Below, in pieces: positions 59,101-64,000 of a stretch of 64,000 bases of DNA. The stretch comes from Sceloporus undulatus (taxonomy: Eukaryota > Chordata > Lepidosauria > Squamata > Phrynosomatidae): contig NC_056523.1 in the NCBI RefSeq assembly GCF_019175285.1, forward strand, positions 206,886,391 to 206,950,390, written 5' to 3'. A model generated the notes under the pieces. It was not told where the DNA came from, ran no database searches, and saw nothing but the letters and a program-made list of their open reading frames with translations. Each line of letters begins with the position of its first letter. Position 1 is the first letter of the stretch. The translations under genes were made by a program, and so were the position numbers.

Positions 59101-61722
59101 CTCACAGTGGTGGCAATTATCAAGAAATCACAGTCACTCTGGTCTCCCATATCAGCATAAATAGATAAACATAATGATCTGCCTTCATATAGCTGCACAA
59201 AGAAGCACTCATTTTCTTTGACAGCTACATAAAAAGTGTAGACATAGTTATAAGAAAGCAGTTATCTGTTCAGTCATAGTTAAGGAATGTCAATTTGAGA
59301 TAAAGAGGATAGAGGTTCTTTTTACCAGCTGGTCAATTGCTGCTCTTGGAATGACTCTACTGTCAGTTCTAATTTGGCTTCTGAGTTTATTTGTTGTACT
59401 TTGTTTTTAGAAAACTCTTTAAGTTGACCTGTGACTACGAGAAGGGGCAAGATAGAAAGCTGTGTGTTGCAGGGAAAAAGCCAAAGAGCAACAAAAATAA
59501 TTCAGAAACTATATAGGAAATGCTGAACTAAACCAGAGTAATATACATGTCACATTGAATCTAAATCTCATGTTGTCTTGTAGCAGTGATTTCTCCCTCC
59601 CTAGAAAAATCTCAGCGAAACTGATTTTTAACGTCAAGTGGTTTGATTTGTAAGTGAAATACTCTTGTGGCTAATTTACATGGTATAATTTAATCATGCT
59701 ATTCTTGTGTTAGGTGAAGAAGGAGGAACATGGTATATTGATCTTAAAAACAAAGGTGGCAGTGCAGGAAGTGGAGACCCACCAGGAAAAGTGGATGTGG
59801 TCATGAGCATGTCTAGCAGTGACTTTGTAAAAATGTTTTCAGGTAAGTTTTGGAAAGTCTGCCTTCCTGTAGTGTGATATTTGGGTTCAACTGTTCACTT
59901 GGTTGAACAGTTGATATCACTAATCAGGATACTTATGGTTTTCAGAGCCGCTTGTTCTGCTAATTCTATGAGATGGTATAGAATTCTGTGCTTAGATATT
60001 TCTTTATTGTACTTTTTGAAAAACTAAGAAGAGGTGAAAAGGCAGCCATTTCAGCATGCATAGGAATATTACTTCACATTATTAAGCCAAATGACTTGCT
60101 CCTTTTGCATGTAATATCCAGGGGCAGCCGTGCTGGCCATATATCAAATTCAGTAACAATAAAATTCCATCTTTATTGGGACAAGCAAAATGCACAATGT
60201 ATGTTGCAAGCTTTTGAAGCTACATTGGCTTCTTCATCAGGTAAGGTATTAAAAACTATACAGGAGGGAAGAAATTGAAGATGTTAGACATAGGCCTTCA
60301 TTTTGCTGTCTTTGTTCTCAGTTCAGATGGTATGAAGTGGTATTTCTTGCAGGCTGGAGCCACCTCCTTCTGGCCATGTGGCTATTGAGAGATTCTCAAA
60401 GTCCAGAATATTTAACATCCATTTACAACACAAAAAAGATACTTCCTTTGAAATCCAATGTCTCTATCCTTTGTGAGGCCACAGGCCCTTTTGTAGGGGG
60501 AGAATACCAAATTTATCAAGAAGCCTTCAGGCTTCTGCATCAAGAAAATTTTAGGTGATGTTGAGGTAAAGCATGCCAATCCAGTCCAAAAGTTTGGGGA
60601 AAAAAGTTTTACCTTCATTGGAGACAGAAACCTGAAATAGTAGGGTCCCAGTCCATTTGACTCTCTTTAGGATTTCCCAGTGTAGCTTCAAAAGCTTGCA
60701 ACATGTATATTGTGCATTTGGGTTGGCACAATAAAGGTATCACTGTTTGGTGGATTTTTATTGTTACTGGATTTGCTATATGGCCAACACGACTACCCCT
60801 GGATGTTTTTTGGATTTCAAGAAACCGCATTATAGCCACAAGTCTATAGGGAGCATGGCCATGAGTCTTCTACAGTTATTTGCGAGGATGTGAATAGCAC
60901 TGTGTTTTGTTTTATTTTTAATGAAAGCAATAGAAATACTCCATATATTAAATTTAAAATTGCTCATGTCACTATTCATTTTTAGTTAGGAAAGTGTGCA
61001 CAGGGAATATTGGCCATGTATTGACAGTCAGCTAAGGTTCATATGTTACCTAACAGAACAGGACAGATTGTGTGTGTATGGGTGTGCCCCCCCGCCACAT
61101 GTGGTGTGTGATTGTTTTTCTGTTTTTATTCTTTATTTTAACTTGTATAGGTGTTATGACCACAATAAAAAGTATTTATGTATATATTCTGACAGGCCTT
61201 TGGCCTCTAAGCCGAGTTATAGGTGAAGGAAGCTGTTGTTTCTTTTGACTGATTAATTTTTAATTTTGTTTAATCTTTCATATTTTAATGGCACGGTTTT
61301 TATATTTATTTTTCTATTGTTAGCTGCCTTCAGTATTTTGGGGGGCATTTGCAATTAATAAATGTTCATTCTTAACGTTACTTAATTTCTTAATTGAAGA
61401 ACTTGGCAGATGTTTGGTTGTTACAGTGGGCCCTTGGTATCTGCTGGGGTTTCATTCCAGGACCATGAATGGTTGATTAAAACCATGGATGGTTGATCCT
61501 GGAGATAAGGAATCTGTGGATACAGATGGACAACTGTAATTATAATTGTGTTGAAAAGTAGGGTTGCAGGTCTTTATGACGCCTTAAAGCATTTCCTTTC
61601 TCATTTCAGGCAAACTAAAGCCAACTATGGCTTTCATGTCTGGAAAGCTGACAATCAAGGGTGACATGGCCTTAGCAATCAAGTTGGAAAAACTGATGGG
61701 CCAGTTTAACTCCAAACTGTGA
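37037..61722 (+). CDS. HSDL2: Hydroxysteroid dehydrogenase-like protein 2 (11 coding exons, 439 aa)
   Basis: Joined exons are 37037-37053, 48222-48385, 49549-49647, 49838-49952, 51735-51838, 52624-52722, 55219-55413, 57898-57969, 58762-58974, 59714-59842 and 61610-61722, totalling 1320 nt with consistent phase and no internal stop. The product follows human HSDL2 (418 aa) closely from memory. Residues 17-23 form the SDR dinucleotide loop TGASRGIG, NNAS lies at 100-103, and the catalytic set is N125, S152, Y168 and K172 (YTISK). The SCP2 domain covers roughly 327-436. The protein ends in SKL, a canonical PTS1, so a peroxisomal location is expected; human HSDL2 is reported in peroxisomes and mitochondria and linked to fatty-acid metabolism, but its substrate is not settled. 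The linker before SCP2 is 21 residues longer than in human. Position 74 is Asn where human has Asp. Gene identity is near certain; exon 9's start has a rival. Confidence 0.97.
37104..37326. mobile_element. Palindromic MITE (GCAGAAATAATCCAGTTTGA family), best copy
   Basis: ACTGCAGAAATAATCCGGTT and AGCGCTTTAATTGCCCTGGC on the left return inverted as GCCAGGGCAATTAAAGCGCT and AACTGGATTATTTCTGCAGT on the right, with a central AATTCTGGGAACTGTAGTTT. It lies 50 bp into HSDL2 intron 1. Other copies: 22309-22510, 22833-23005, 35575-35795, 36140-36345, 37607-37800, 39135-39297, 40311-40520 and 41739-41880; halves at 38357-38402, 44565-44620 and 46573-46650. Confidence 0.85.
37389..37620. mobile_element. 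Two hAT-type MITE copies head to head
   Basis: 37389-37510 ends GCACAGTTTGGGGTACTA, and 37530-37620 starts CAGTGGTCTCCAAAGTGCTC; both share TTGGACT and CTCCCAG phrases with the hAT MITE at 16045-16173. Confidence 0.6.
37607..37800. mobile_element. Palindromic MITE, same family
   Basis: TGTAGAAATAATGCTGTTTG on the left and GTGTCAAACTACATTATTCC on the right, with the AATCCTGGGATTTGTAGTTT centre. Confidence 0.75.
38687..38930 (+). mobile_element. Sauria-type tRNA-derived SINE
   Basis: The tRNA-like head holds a B box (GGTTCAAATCC), followed by AAACCCACTGGGTGAACTTG, GCCAAGAAAACCCCATGATA and the Bov-B-like end with an ACAACAACA tail. Full length, in intron 1. Confidence 0.88.
39135..39297. mobile_element. 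Palindromic MITE, same family
   Basis: Left ACTGTAGAAATAATGCAGTT and right GTTAAACTGCATTAATTCTA are inverted; the internal CACAAAACTACGAATCCCAG block is typical. Confidence 0.75.
39295..39415. mobile_element. hAT-type MITE
   Basis: GGTTCCCAAACTTTGG at the left and CCAAAGCTAGGGAACCACTA at the right are inverted, with CTCCCAGAAG and TTCTGGGAGTTGAAGTCC inverted inside. Confidence 0.6.
39421..39518 (-). mobile_element. Sauria-type SINE head fragment
   Basis: GGGATTCAAGCCCTGGCCTC, then CATAGTCCGATTTTCAAACT and ATCAAGCTGGCCCTCT are the antisense tRNA-like head. Confidence 0.65.
39545..39672. mobile_element. hAT-type MITE
   Basis: CTGTGGTTCCCAAATTTTTG at the left and GACCACAGTTTGGGAATCAA at the right, with inverted TTTTGGACTTCAGCTG / AGTTGACGTCCAAAAC inside. 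Confidence 0.55.
40311..40520. mobile_element. Palindromic MITE (GCAGAAATAATGCAGTTTGA family)
   Basis: ACTGCAGAGTTAATGCAGTT and ACACCACATTAACTGCCATA are answered by GACACTTAAAGCAGTGTCAA and ACTAATTCTGCAGT on the right. Confidence 0.75.
40733..40930. mobile_element. hAT MITE with perfect 8-bp TSD
   Basis: The ends CAGGGATGGTGAACCTTTTC and ATAGGTTCTCCATCACTG are TIRs, and AACTAGAC is present exactly at 40725-40732 and 40931-40938. The element is 198 bp and non-coding, in HSDL2 intron 1. Confidence 0.9.
41739..41880. mobile_element. Palindromic MITE, short copy of the same family
   Basis: CACTGCAGAAATAATCCAGT with TGAGACCACTGTAACTGGCC, then AGCCAGGGCAGTCAAAGCAA and CAAACTGGATTATTTGTACA inverted. 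Confidence 0.75.
41905..42136 (-). mobile_element. Sauria-type SINE
   Basis: Reverse orientation: TTTCAGGTCGTTTCTGACAT, then TTGCCCAAGGTCACCCAGTG and CACTATGCTGGCTCT. Full length. Confidence 0.86.
42474..42708 (+). mobile_element. Sauria-type SINE
   Basis: AGCCAATATGACATAGTGGT head, AAACCCACTGGGTGGCCTTG body and ACACACAACAACAAT tail. Full length. Confidence 0.88.
42811..43000 (-). mobile_element. Sauria-type SINE
   Basis: Reverse orientation: TTGTTGTGCGCCTTCAGGTC and AAGGTCACCCAGTAGGTTTC; the tRNA head is cut short. Confidence 0.8.
43227..43463 (+). mobile_element. Sauria-type SINE
   Basis: AGCCAGCATGGCATAGTGCT head, ATCTTGCCAAGAAAGCCCTA body and ATCATCATC tail. Full length. Confidence 0.87.
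44331..44570. mobile_element. Tigger-like element containing a 47-bp perfect palindrome
   Basis: Opens ACAGTGGTCCCTTGTTGTTG and TTGGTTCAAGGACTCCCTCT, then ends near TGAATCCATGGATAAAG. Inside, 44382-44428 and 44451-44497 are perfect inverted repeats. Confidence 0.55.
45161..45366 (+). mobile_element. Sauria-type SINE, 5' truncated
   Basis: Begins in TTGGACTAGGATTCTGGAGA and ends GACTTGAAGATACACAACAA CAACA; the tRNA head is partly missing. Confidence 0.85.
45552..45741 (-). mobile_element. CR1 LINE 3' end in intron 1
   Basis: Antisense CR1: CATAGAATCATATTGTTGGA, CATCCCCGACAGATGGCCAT and TCCACTGTCGAACAGCCCTT. The ORF2 end (RAVRQWKKLPQSVVESPSLE) reads on the minus strand. Confidence 0.87.
46155..46542. 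mobile_element. CpG-dense nested-hairpin MITE with 3-bp TSD, in HSDL2 intron 1
   Basis: The TIRs GGCGGGTTACAAA and TTTGTAACCCGCC are flanked by TTG on both sides (46152-46154 and 46543-46545). Internal parts follow the same order as in 13695-14180: GGGTTAGGAAGG repeats, a CCATCCACATGGGCGCCGCC block matching CCATCTACATGGGGACCGCC, then a hairpin with 13-bp arms (46411-46423 and 46429-46441). It contains GTACGCG palindromes at 46178-46196 and 46261-46279. Confidence 0.78.
47395..48015. repeat. Unclassified repeat, copy 1 (intron 1)
   Basis: Shares with 56835-57305 the ordered phrases ACAACAATGACT...TTGAATTTAAA, GAGTTGCTTCTTTT..AATCAC, TGCCATTCAGAAACA and AACTTACTTT/AACTTGCTTT, then AACATCAGAACTGC. 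In this copy the first part is present twice around a GATA array. No known family is recognised. Confidence 0.65.
47617..47704. repeat. GATA array between perfect 20-bp inverted arms
   Basis: Arms 47617-47636 and 47685-47704 are exact reverse complements (GAAAATGGTAATGATAGCCA). Between them is about (GATA)10 at 47640-47679. Confidence 0.85.
48222..48385 (+). CDS. HSDL2: HSDL2 coding exon 2 (NADP-binding loop)
   Basis: A pyrimidine-rich tract and AG at 48220-48221 precede the exon, and GTAAGT follows. It encodes residues 7-60, with LFITGASRGIGKAIALK, the Rossmann beta1-loop-alphaA, and K42 in the AAKT motif that fits NADP preference in this family. Confidence 0.97.
49549..49647 (+). CDS. HSDL2: HSDL2 coding exon 3
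   Basis: The exon encodes IEAAGGKALPCIVNVREEDQ and on to KFG, with acceptor CCCAG and donor GTAATG. The aspartate of the usual C-I-V-D-V-R stretch, an adenine-side contact in classical SDRs, is Asn here (codon AAC, residue 74). Intron 3 is only 190 bp. Confidence 0.96.
49838..49952 (+). CDS. HSDL2: HSDL2 coding exon 4 (NNAS motif)
   Basis: It encodes GIDVLVNNASAISLTGTLET to NTRGTYL. NNAS at 100-103 and N125 of NTRG are hallmark SDR residues. A run of A precedes the CAG acceptor and the donor is GTAAGT. Confidence 0.97.
50390..50600 (-). mobile_element. Sauria-type SINE in intron 4
   Basis: Reverse orientation: GTTTGCCTTCAGATAGTTTC, CAAGGTCACCCAGTGGGTTT and CAAACCACTAAACC. Near full length. 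Confidence 0.85.
50769..51228 (-). mobile_element. CR1 LINE 3' end in intron 4
   Basis: A 460-bp antisense CR1 piece whose minus strand still reads ORF2 C-terminal sequence almost without break: LERVQRRMTKMVKGLETIPY, EKRRLRGNMIALFKYLKG and ESPSLEVFKQRLDGHL. It ends in the TTCTATGATTCTATGA tail. Relatively young judging by the open frame. Confidence 0.92.
51735..51838 (+). CDS. HSDL2: HSDL2 coding exon 5 (catalytic Ser)
   Basis: It encodes SKICLPYLRKSKIGHILNIS and continues PPINLNPLWFKNHC. Ser152 in NISPP is the catalytic serine. The donor is GTAAGT, and the phase matches exons 4 and 6. Confidence 0.97.
52363..52590. repeat. Possible Tigger-type relic in intron 5
   Basis: ACAGGTTGAGTCTCCCTTAT and CTGGAATTTTGAAATCCAAA resemble the known 'GGTTGAGTATCCCTTATCC' DNA-transposon repeats of amniotes; ends with AATTTTGGATTTAAGACTTG. 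Confidence 0.4.
52624..52722 (+). CDS. HSDL2: HSDL2 coding exon 6 (YxxxK active site)
   Basis: It encodes AYTISKYGMSMCVLGMAEEF and on to NALWPLTA. Y168 and K172 form the YxxxK catalytic pair at the same numbering as human. The donor GTTTGT is weaker than the others in the gene. Confidence 0.97.
53093..53141. repeat. (TTTA)n microsatellite in intron 6
   Basis: About twelve uninterrupted TTTA units. Confidence 0.92.
55219..55413 (+). CDS. HSDL2: HSDL2 coding exon 7
   Basis: The largest SDR-part exon with the MDMLGGAGVEKQCRK, DILADAAY and KPKSFTGNFVIDENLL segments, which match human HSDL2 nearly residue for residue. Acceptor TTTTAG, donor GTAATC. Confidence 0.97.
56158..56182. repeat. (GT)n microsatellite in intron 7
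   Basis: About twelve GT units directly before a Sauria SINE fragment. Confidence 0.9.
56187..56335 (-). mobile_element. Sauria-type SINE fragment in intron 7
   Basis: Reverse orientation: CCTTCCAAGTCATTTCCAAC and ACGGCGACCCTAAATTAA, then AGGAGGTTTGCCATTGGCTT. It follows a (GT)n run. Confidence 0.75.
56835..57305. repeat. Unclassified repeat, copy 2 (intron 7)
   Basis: Second copy of the sequence at 47395-48015, same orientation, strongly diverged by small gaps. No open frame of note, no clear terminal repeats. Confidence 0.65.
57558..57602. repeat. (AAT)n/(ATT)n repeat tail in intron 7
   Basis: AATAATAATT...ATTATTATTATT followed by TGTATCCCACCTCTCCCTGT, which looks like the tail of a reptilian retroposon also seen near 5855-5900. 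Confidence 0.7.
57898..57969 (+). CDS. HSDL2: HSDL2 coding exon 8
   Basis: It encodes HPLLPDFFLDVDPETLAMKM and EAQ, the end of the SDR half. The acceptor is CTTTAG and the donor GTGAAG, in phase 1 with exon 9. Confidence 0.93.
58762..58974 (+). CDS. HSDL2: HSDL2 coding exon 9 (linker and start of SCP2)
   Basis: The linker GGSPAFREGKKQEVMKHEG and onward is lysine/histidine-rich and about 21 residues longer than the human linker, then ADTFKIIKGAISEDVVKSTQ starts the SCP2 fold. The start at 58762 was chosen because it gives a gap-free match to the human junction. Another AG 18 nt upstream (58742-58743) is in frame and would add six residues (VNIGPT). Confidence 0.88.
59714..59842 (+). CDS. HSDL2: HSDL2 coding exon 10 (SCP2 core)
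   Basis: It encodes GEEGGTWYIDLKNKGGSAGS and then VDVVMSMSSSDFVKMFS, the beta-strand core of the sterol-carrier domain. Acceptor TTAG, donor GTAAGT. Confidence 0.96.
60175..60815. repeat. Interspersed repeat pair in intron 10
   Basis: 60178-60350 (CACAATGTATGTTGCAAGCT, ACATTGGCTTCTTCATCAGG) and 60650-60812 (GCTTCAAAAGCTTGCAACAT, GGCCAACACGACTACCCCTG) are inverted relatives of each other. A third piece with ACTGGCTTCTTCATCAGGCA is at about 46985-47110 in intron 1. Confidence 0.5.
61422..61538. mobile_element. Tigger-like MITE in HSDL2 intron 10
   Basis: TACAGTGGGCCCTTGGTATC at the left and GGACAACTGTA at the right, with TA at both ends and inverted ACCATGGATGGTTGAT phrases inside; 117 bp. 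Confidence 0.65.
61610..61722 (+). CDS. HSDL2: HSDL2 coding exon 11 (end of SCP2, SKL terminus, stop)
   Basis: It encodes GKLKPTMAFMSGKLTIKGDM and then ALAIKLEKLMGQFNSKL before TGA at 61720-61722. The C-terminal SKL is the textbook PTS1; the human protein ends in ARL, a weaker variant. Confidence 0.97.
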
Positions 61723-61760
61723 AGATAGAAAGGGTGGTTTGTGTGCCACATTGCACATTC

Positions 61761-61766
61761 AATAAA
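61761..61766 (+). terminator. HSDL2 polyadenylation signal AATAAA
   Basis: The first AATAAA lies 39 bp after the stop codon, which would give a very short 3' UTR. Another AATAAA at 62680-62685 could serve a longer isoform. Which one is used cannot be told from sequence. Confidence 0.6.
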
Positions 61767-63550
61767 CATGCAGTGCTTTGCTGTTGAAGATACATAGCAA
61801 TGCTTGCTTTTTAACAGAGTATTGTGATTTATACATATTTCTGAGAAAAGTGCCATTTTTGTGATAACTGGAGGCTGTTCCTAATTTAATTGGCTTGTAA
61901 TGAAATTCTGTTGATTAAACTGAGAACTCGTTCTTGTTTCTTAACACTTCTTAGAAAGTGTTCATAGGATCAGTGGGCCTTCCTTTTCTTTGTATGAGAA
62001 TCAATGCAGCATAATTTGTATAAGTATATTAAATTCAAGGCAGCCAGATGCCCTTTTTCTGGGTAGAGGACATTGCCATTTTCCTTTTTGTAAAGTTTCT
62101 ATGTATCAGGGTTCGGTCCCCCCCCCCCAGGACTTTTTTTTCTTAAAGTTAGTGCACTAGTGAACATAAAAAATTAAATTGCACTGATGCGGTTAAATAC
62201 AAGCTAGATCTTCTGTCTCAGAAATGGAAACTTGTTCCTTTGTTCCATTGCTTTTAAAAACCCTGGAGTGGGAAACCTTTATGCCATGTAGAATCAGGAA
62301 AACTGAAATCCTGTTGACATCAGTTCAGTACACCAGGGTTCATCTTCAAATGAATTGCCTCTAAGGCAGTTCTGTGTTTTTGTTCTTGCTATTGATGCTT
62401 TGAAAGCATAGGTGCCTTTTCAGGTCTGTTCCCCACCCCTACTCCACATTCTGCCTGGGTTTCAATTACAGAATCATTTATTTTCCTAAGGAAATGTAAC
62501 TCTCTTGAACAAGTTCATGTCCTCCGGCATTAAGAAACAAAACCACAGGCATGTGCCTTACTAGGTGCTTTCATCATTGTCTCAGATAATAAGAGTGATT
62601 CTGAATGAAATCTTTTAGTATTTGAATTGCTGCTGTGAAAATTCAGTTCCTGCCAAATTGTCCCTACAAAAATAGTTGAAATAAAATGTGTGTTTCCTCT
62701 GTATAAGTCTCTTTGCTTACTATACTCATTCTGTATGTGCTGAATGATTCTTTTCCAGACTCTTTGTTAACTGAAGGGCTGTGAAGTGGGGAGGTGATGC
62801 TGAAGTGTCCTGGGTTTTTCTTGATAATTGGAGAGTCTTTTGTATGACTGATTTGTAACCAGATTAAAAGATAATATATTGATACTTCGAGTACAATGCT
62901 TGTCATGTTAGGCACCAAGTTACCTTGAGTCTCACTTTTGGGAGAAAGGTAGAATATAACTCCAATAAATACAATACAATAAAATACATTTTCAAAGCTT
63001 TCTGGTTTTCTGTCTTCCAAGGTCGATAGTATTTATTGAATCTGAGCTTCAGTGACTCTGTTGAATCTGTTCATGTTGTGAGGAGGGCGTATCAGTGAGA
63101 AAGAAATACTTCCTAATTACAGTCTCAGTCAGAAGAATAGCACATCCATTCACAATTATCTGGTCTACACAACTGGCAGAATAAAGAGGTAGCATAGATC
63201 TTACCACTTCAGACTCCAGTGCCTTCTTTGAAGGTTGGAATTTGAGAAGGTCATGCCCTGGTAGATGTTGATGGACTGCAGATCCCATCAGCCTAAGCCA
63301 ATGGTATGGGATGATGGAGCTTGCAGGCCACCAATATCTAGGGGACCATGTGTTCCCCATTCCATCCCTCCTCTAGGATGTTGTGTCCTAGAGGAAAGAT
63401 AAATTTCCAAGGTCAACCTTGCAGAGCTTCTCCAAAGTACCATCTCATTGTCGGGCAGAACTTAGATGGACTACCATGCAGGCAGTGATGACCTACTTTT
63501 TGTAAATTTGAGTTCAAATAAAAGGTGAGAGCAGAATTTCACACTTGTTG
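61767..63550. other. Downstream of HSDL2, no further gene seen
   Basis: AT-rich, with possible distal poly(A) signals and a short retroposon-like tail at about 62900-62985 (TTACCTTGAGTCTCACTTTT, GGGAGAAAGGTAGAATATAA). May be an extended HSDL2 3' UTR up to about 62.7 kb. Confidence 0.5.
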
Positions 63551-63729
63551 AAAGAGAGCCAGCATGATTTGAACATTGGACGACAACTCTGGAGACCAGG
63601 GTTAGTTCTCTGCTGGGCCATGGAAACCCACTGGGCAAGTCACACACTCTCAGTGCAGAAAACCCCATTGTAGGGTTGCCTTAGGGTCACCGTAAGCTAG
63701 AAATGACTTGAAGGCAGACAACAACAGCA
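63551..63729 (+). mobile_element. Sauria-type SINE with internal loss
   Basis: AGAGCCAGCATGATTTGAAC head, a shortened body, and GAAATGACTTGAAGGCAGAC AACAACAGCAA tail, downstream of HSDL2. Confidence 0.8.
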
Positions 63730-64000
63730 AAGCTATTTCTCCATATCTTTATTTTCAACCAGTTGGTCAATTTCATGTGTGACAGAACTTCATTTTACTA
63801 AGTAAATTTTGAGAAATCAAAATACTGTAAGGTGTTAGGTATTGGTTTTTAAATATATATATATAACACTCCACTTCAATTTCTCATACTGGTGTCATAG
63901 AATGTACATTTACTGAGATGGATTTCTGCATATGCTGAAAATGCTGTATAATTTGATGAAGTGGATGTTAAAAGAGCCAGCATCATCATTCTTTCTCTCA

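Overview
The window is vertebrate nuclear DNA, most likely from a squamate reptile (probably a lizard). The case rests on the repeats: tRNA-derived Sauria-type SINEs with ACA-rich tails, a 5S rRNA-derived SINE, CR1 LINE 3' ends, and many palindromic non-autonomous DNA elements. It is not prokaryotic; there are no operons, CRISPR arrays or phage genes.

The one gene that can be read with confidence is HSDL2 (hydroxysteroid dehydrogenase-like 2), on the + strand from ATG 37037 to TGA 61722. It has 11 coding exons, all with GT-AG introns and matching phases, and encodes 439 residues: an N-terminal NADP-dependent short-chain dehydrogenase (SDR) domain, a linker, and a C-terminal SCP2 sterol-carrier domain ending in the peroxisomal signal SKL. 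Its promoter is a TATA-less CpG island at about 36.25-37.08 kb carrying a three-unit, 93-bp minisatellite built of GC boxes.

Layout. 1-9.05 kb: intergenic, with a 5S-derived SINE, a palindromic MITE and old repeats. 9.06-11.43 kb: a decayed hAT transposon spanning a 25-N assembly gap. 11.4-16.2 kb: more MITEs, including a CpG-dense nested-hairpin element, and a CR1 tail. 16.26-36.87 kb: two noisy near-copies of the same segment (A, 16.26-23.51 kb; B, 26.98-36.87 kb). Copy A starts exactly at a second 25-N gap and stops abruptly inside the HSDL2 promoter, before exon 1. The copies differ by scattered single-base insertions and deletions, which suggests unpolished long-read gap filling and false duplication more than biology. 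37.0-61.8 kb: HSDL2. 61.8-64 kb: downstream sequence with one Sauria SINE.

I found no convincing new biological system. The best leads are the probable false duplication, the promoter minisatellite that seems to have grown from a MITE end, a family of CpG-dense hairpin MITEs with 3-bp target duplications, a perfect 47-bp inverted repeat in intron 1, a second low-copy repeat shared by introns 1 and 7, and the HSDL2 details (canonical SKL, longer linker, Asn at position 74, possible alternative acceptor of exon 9).
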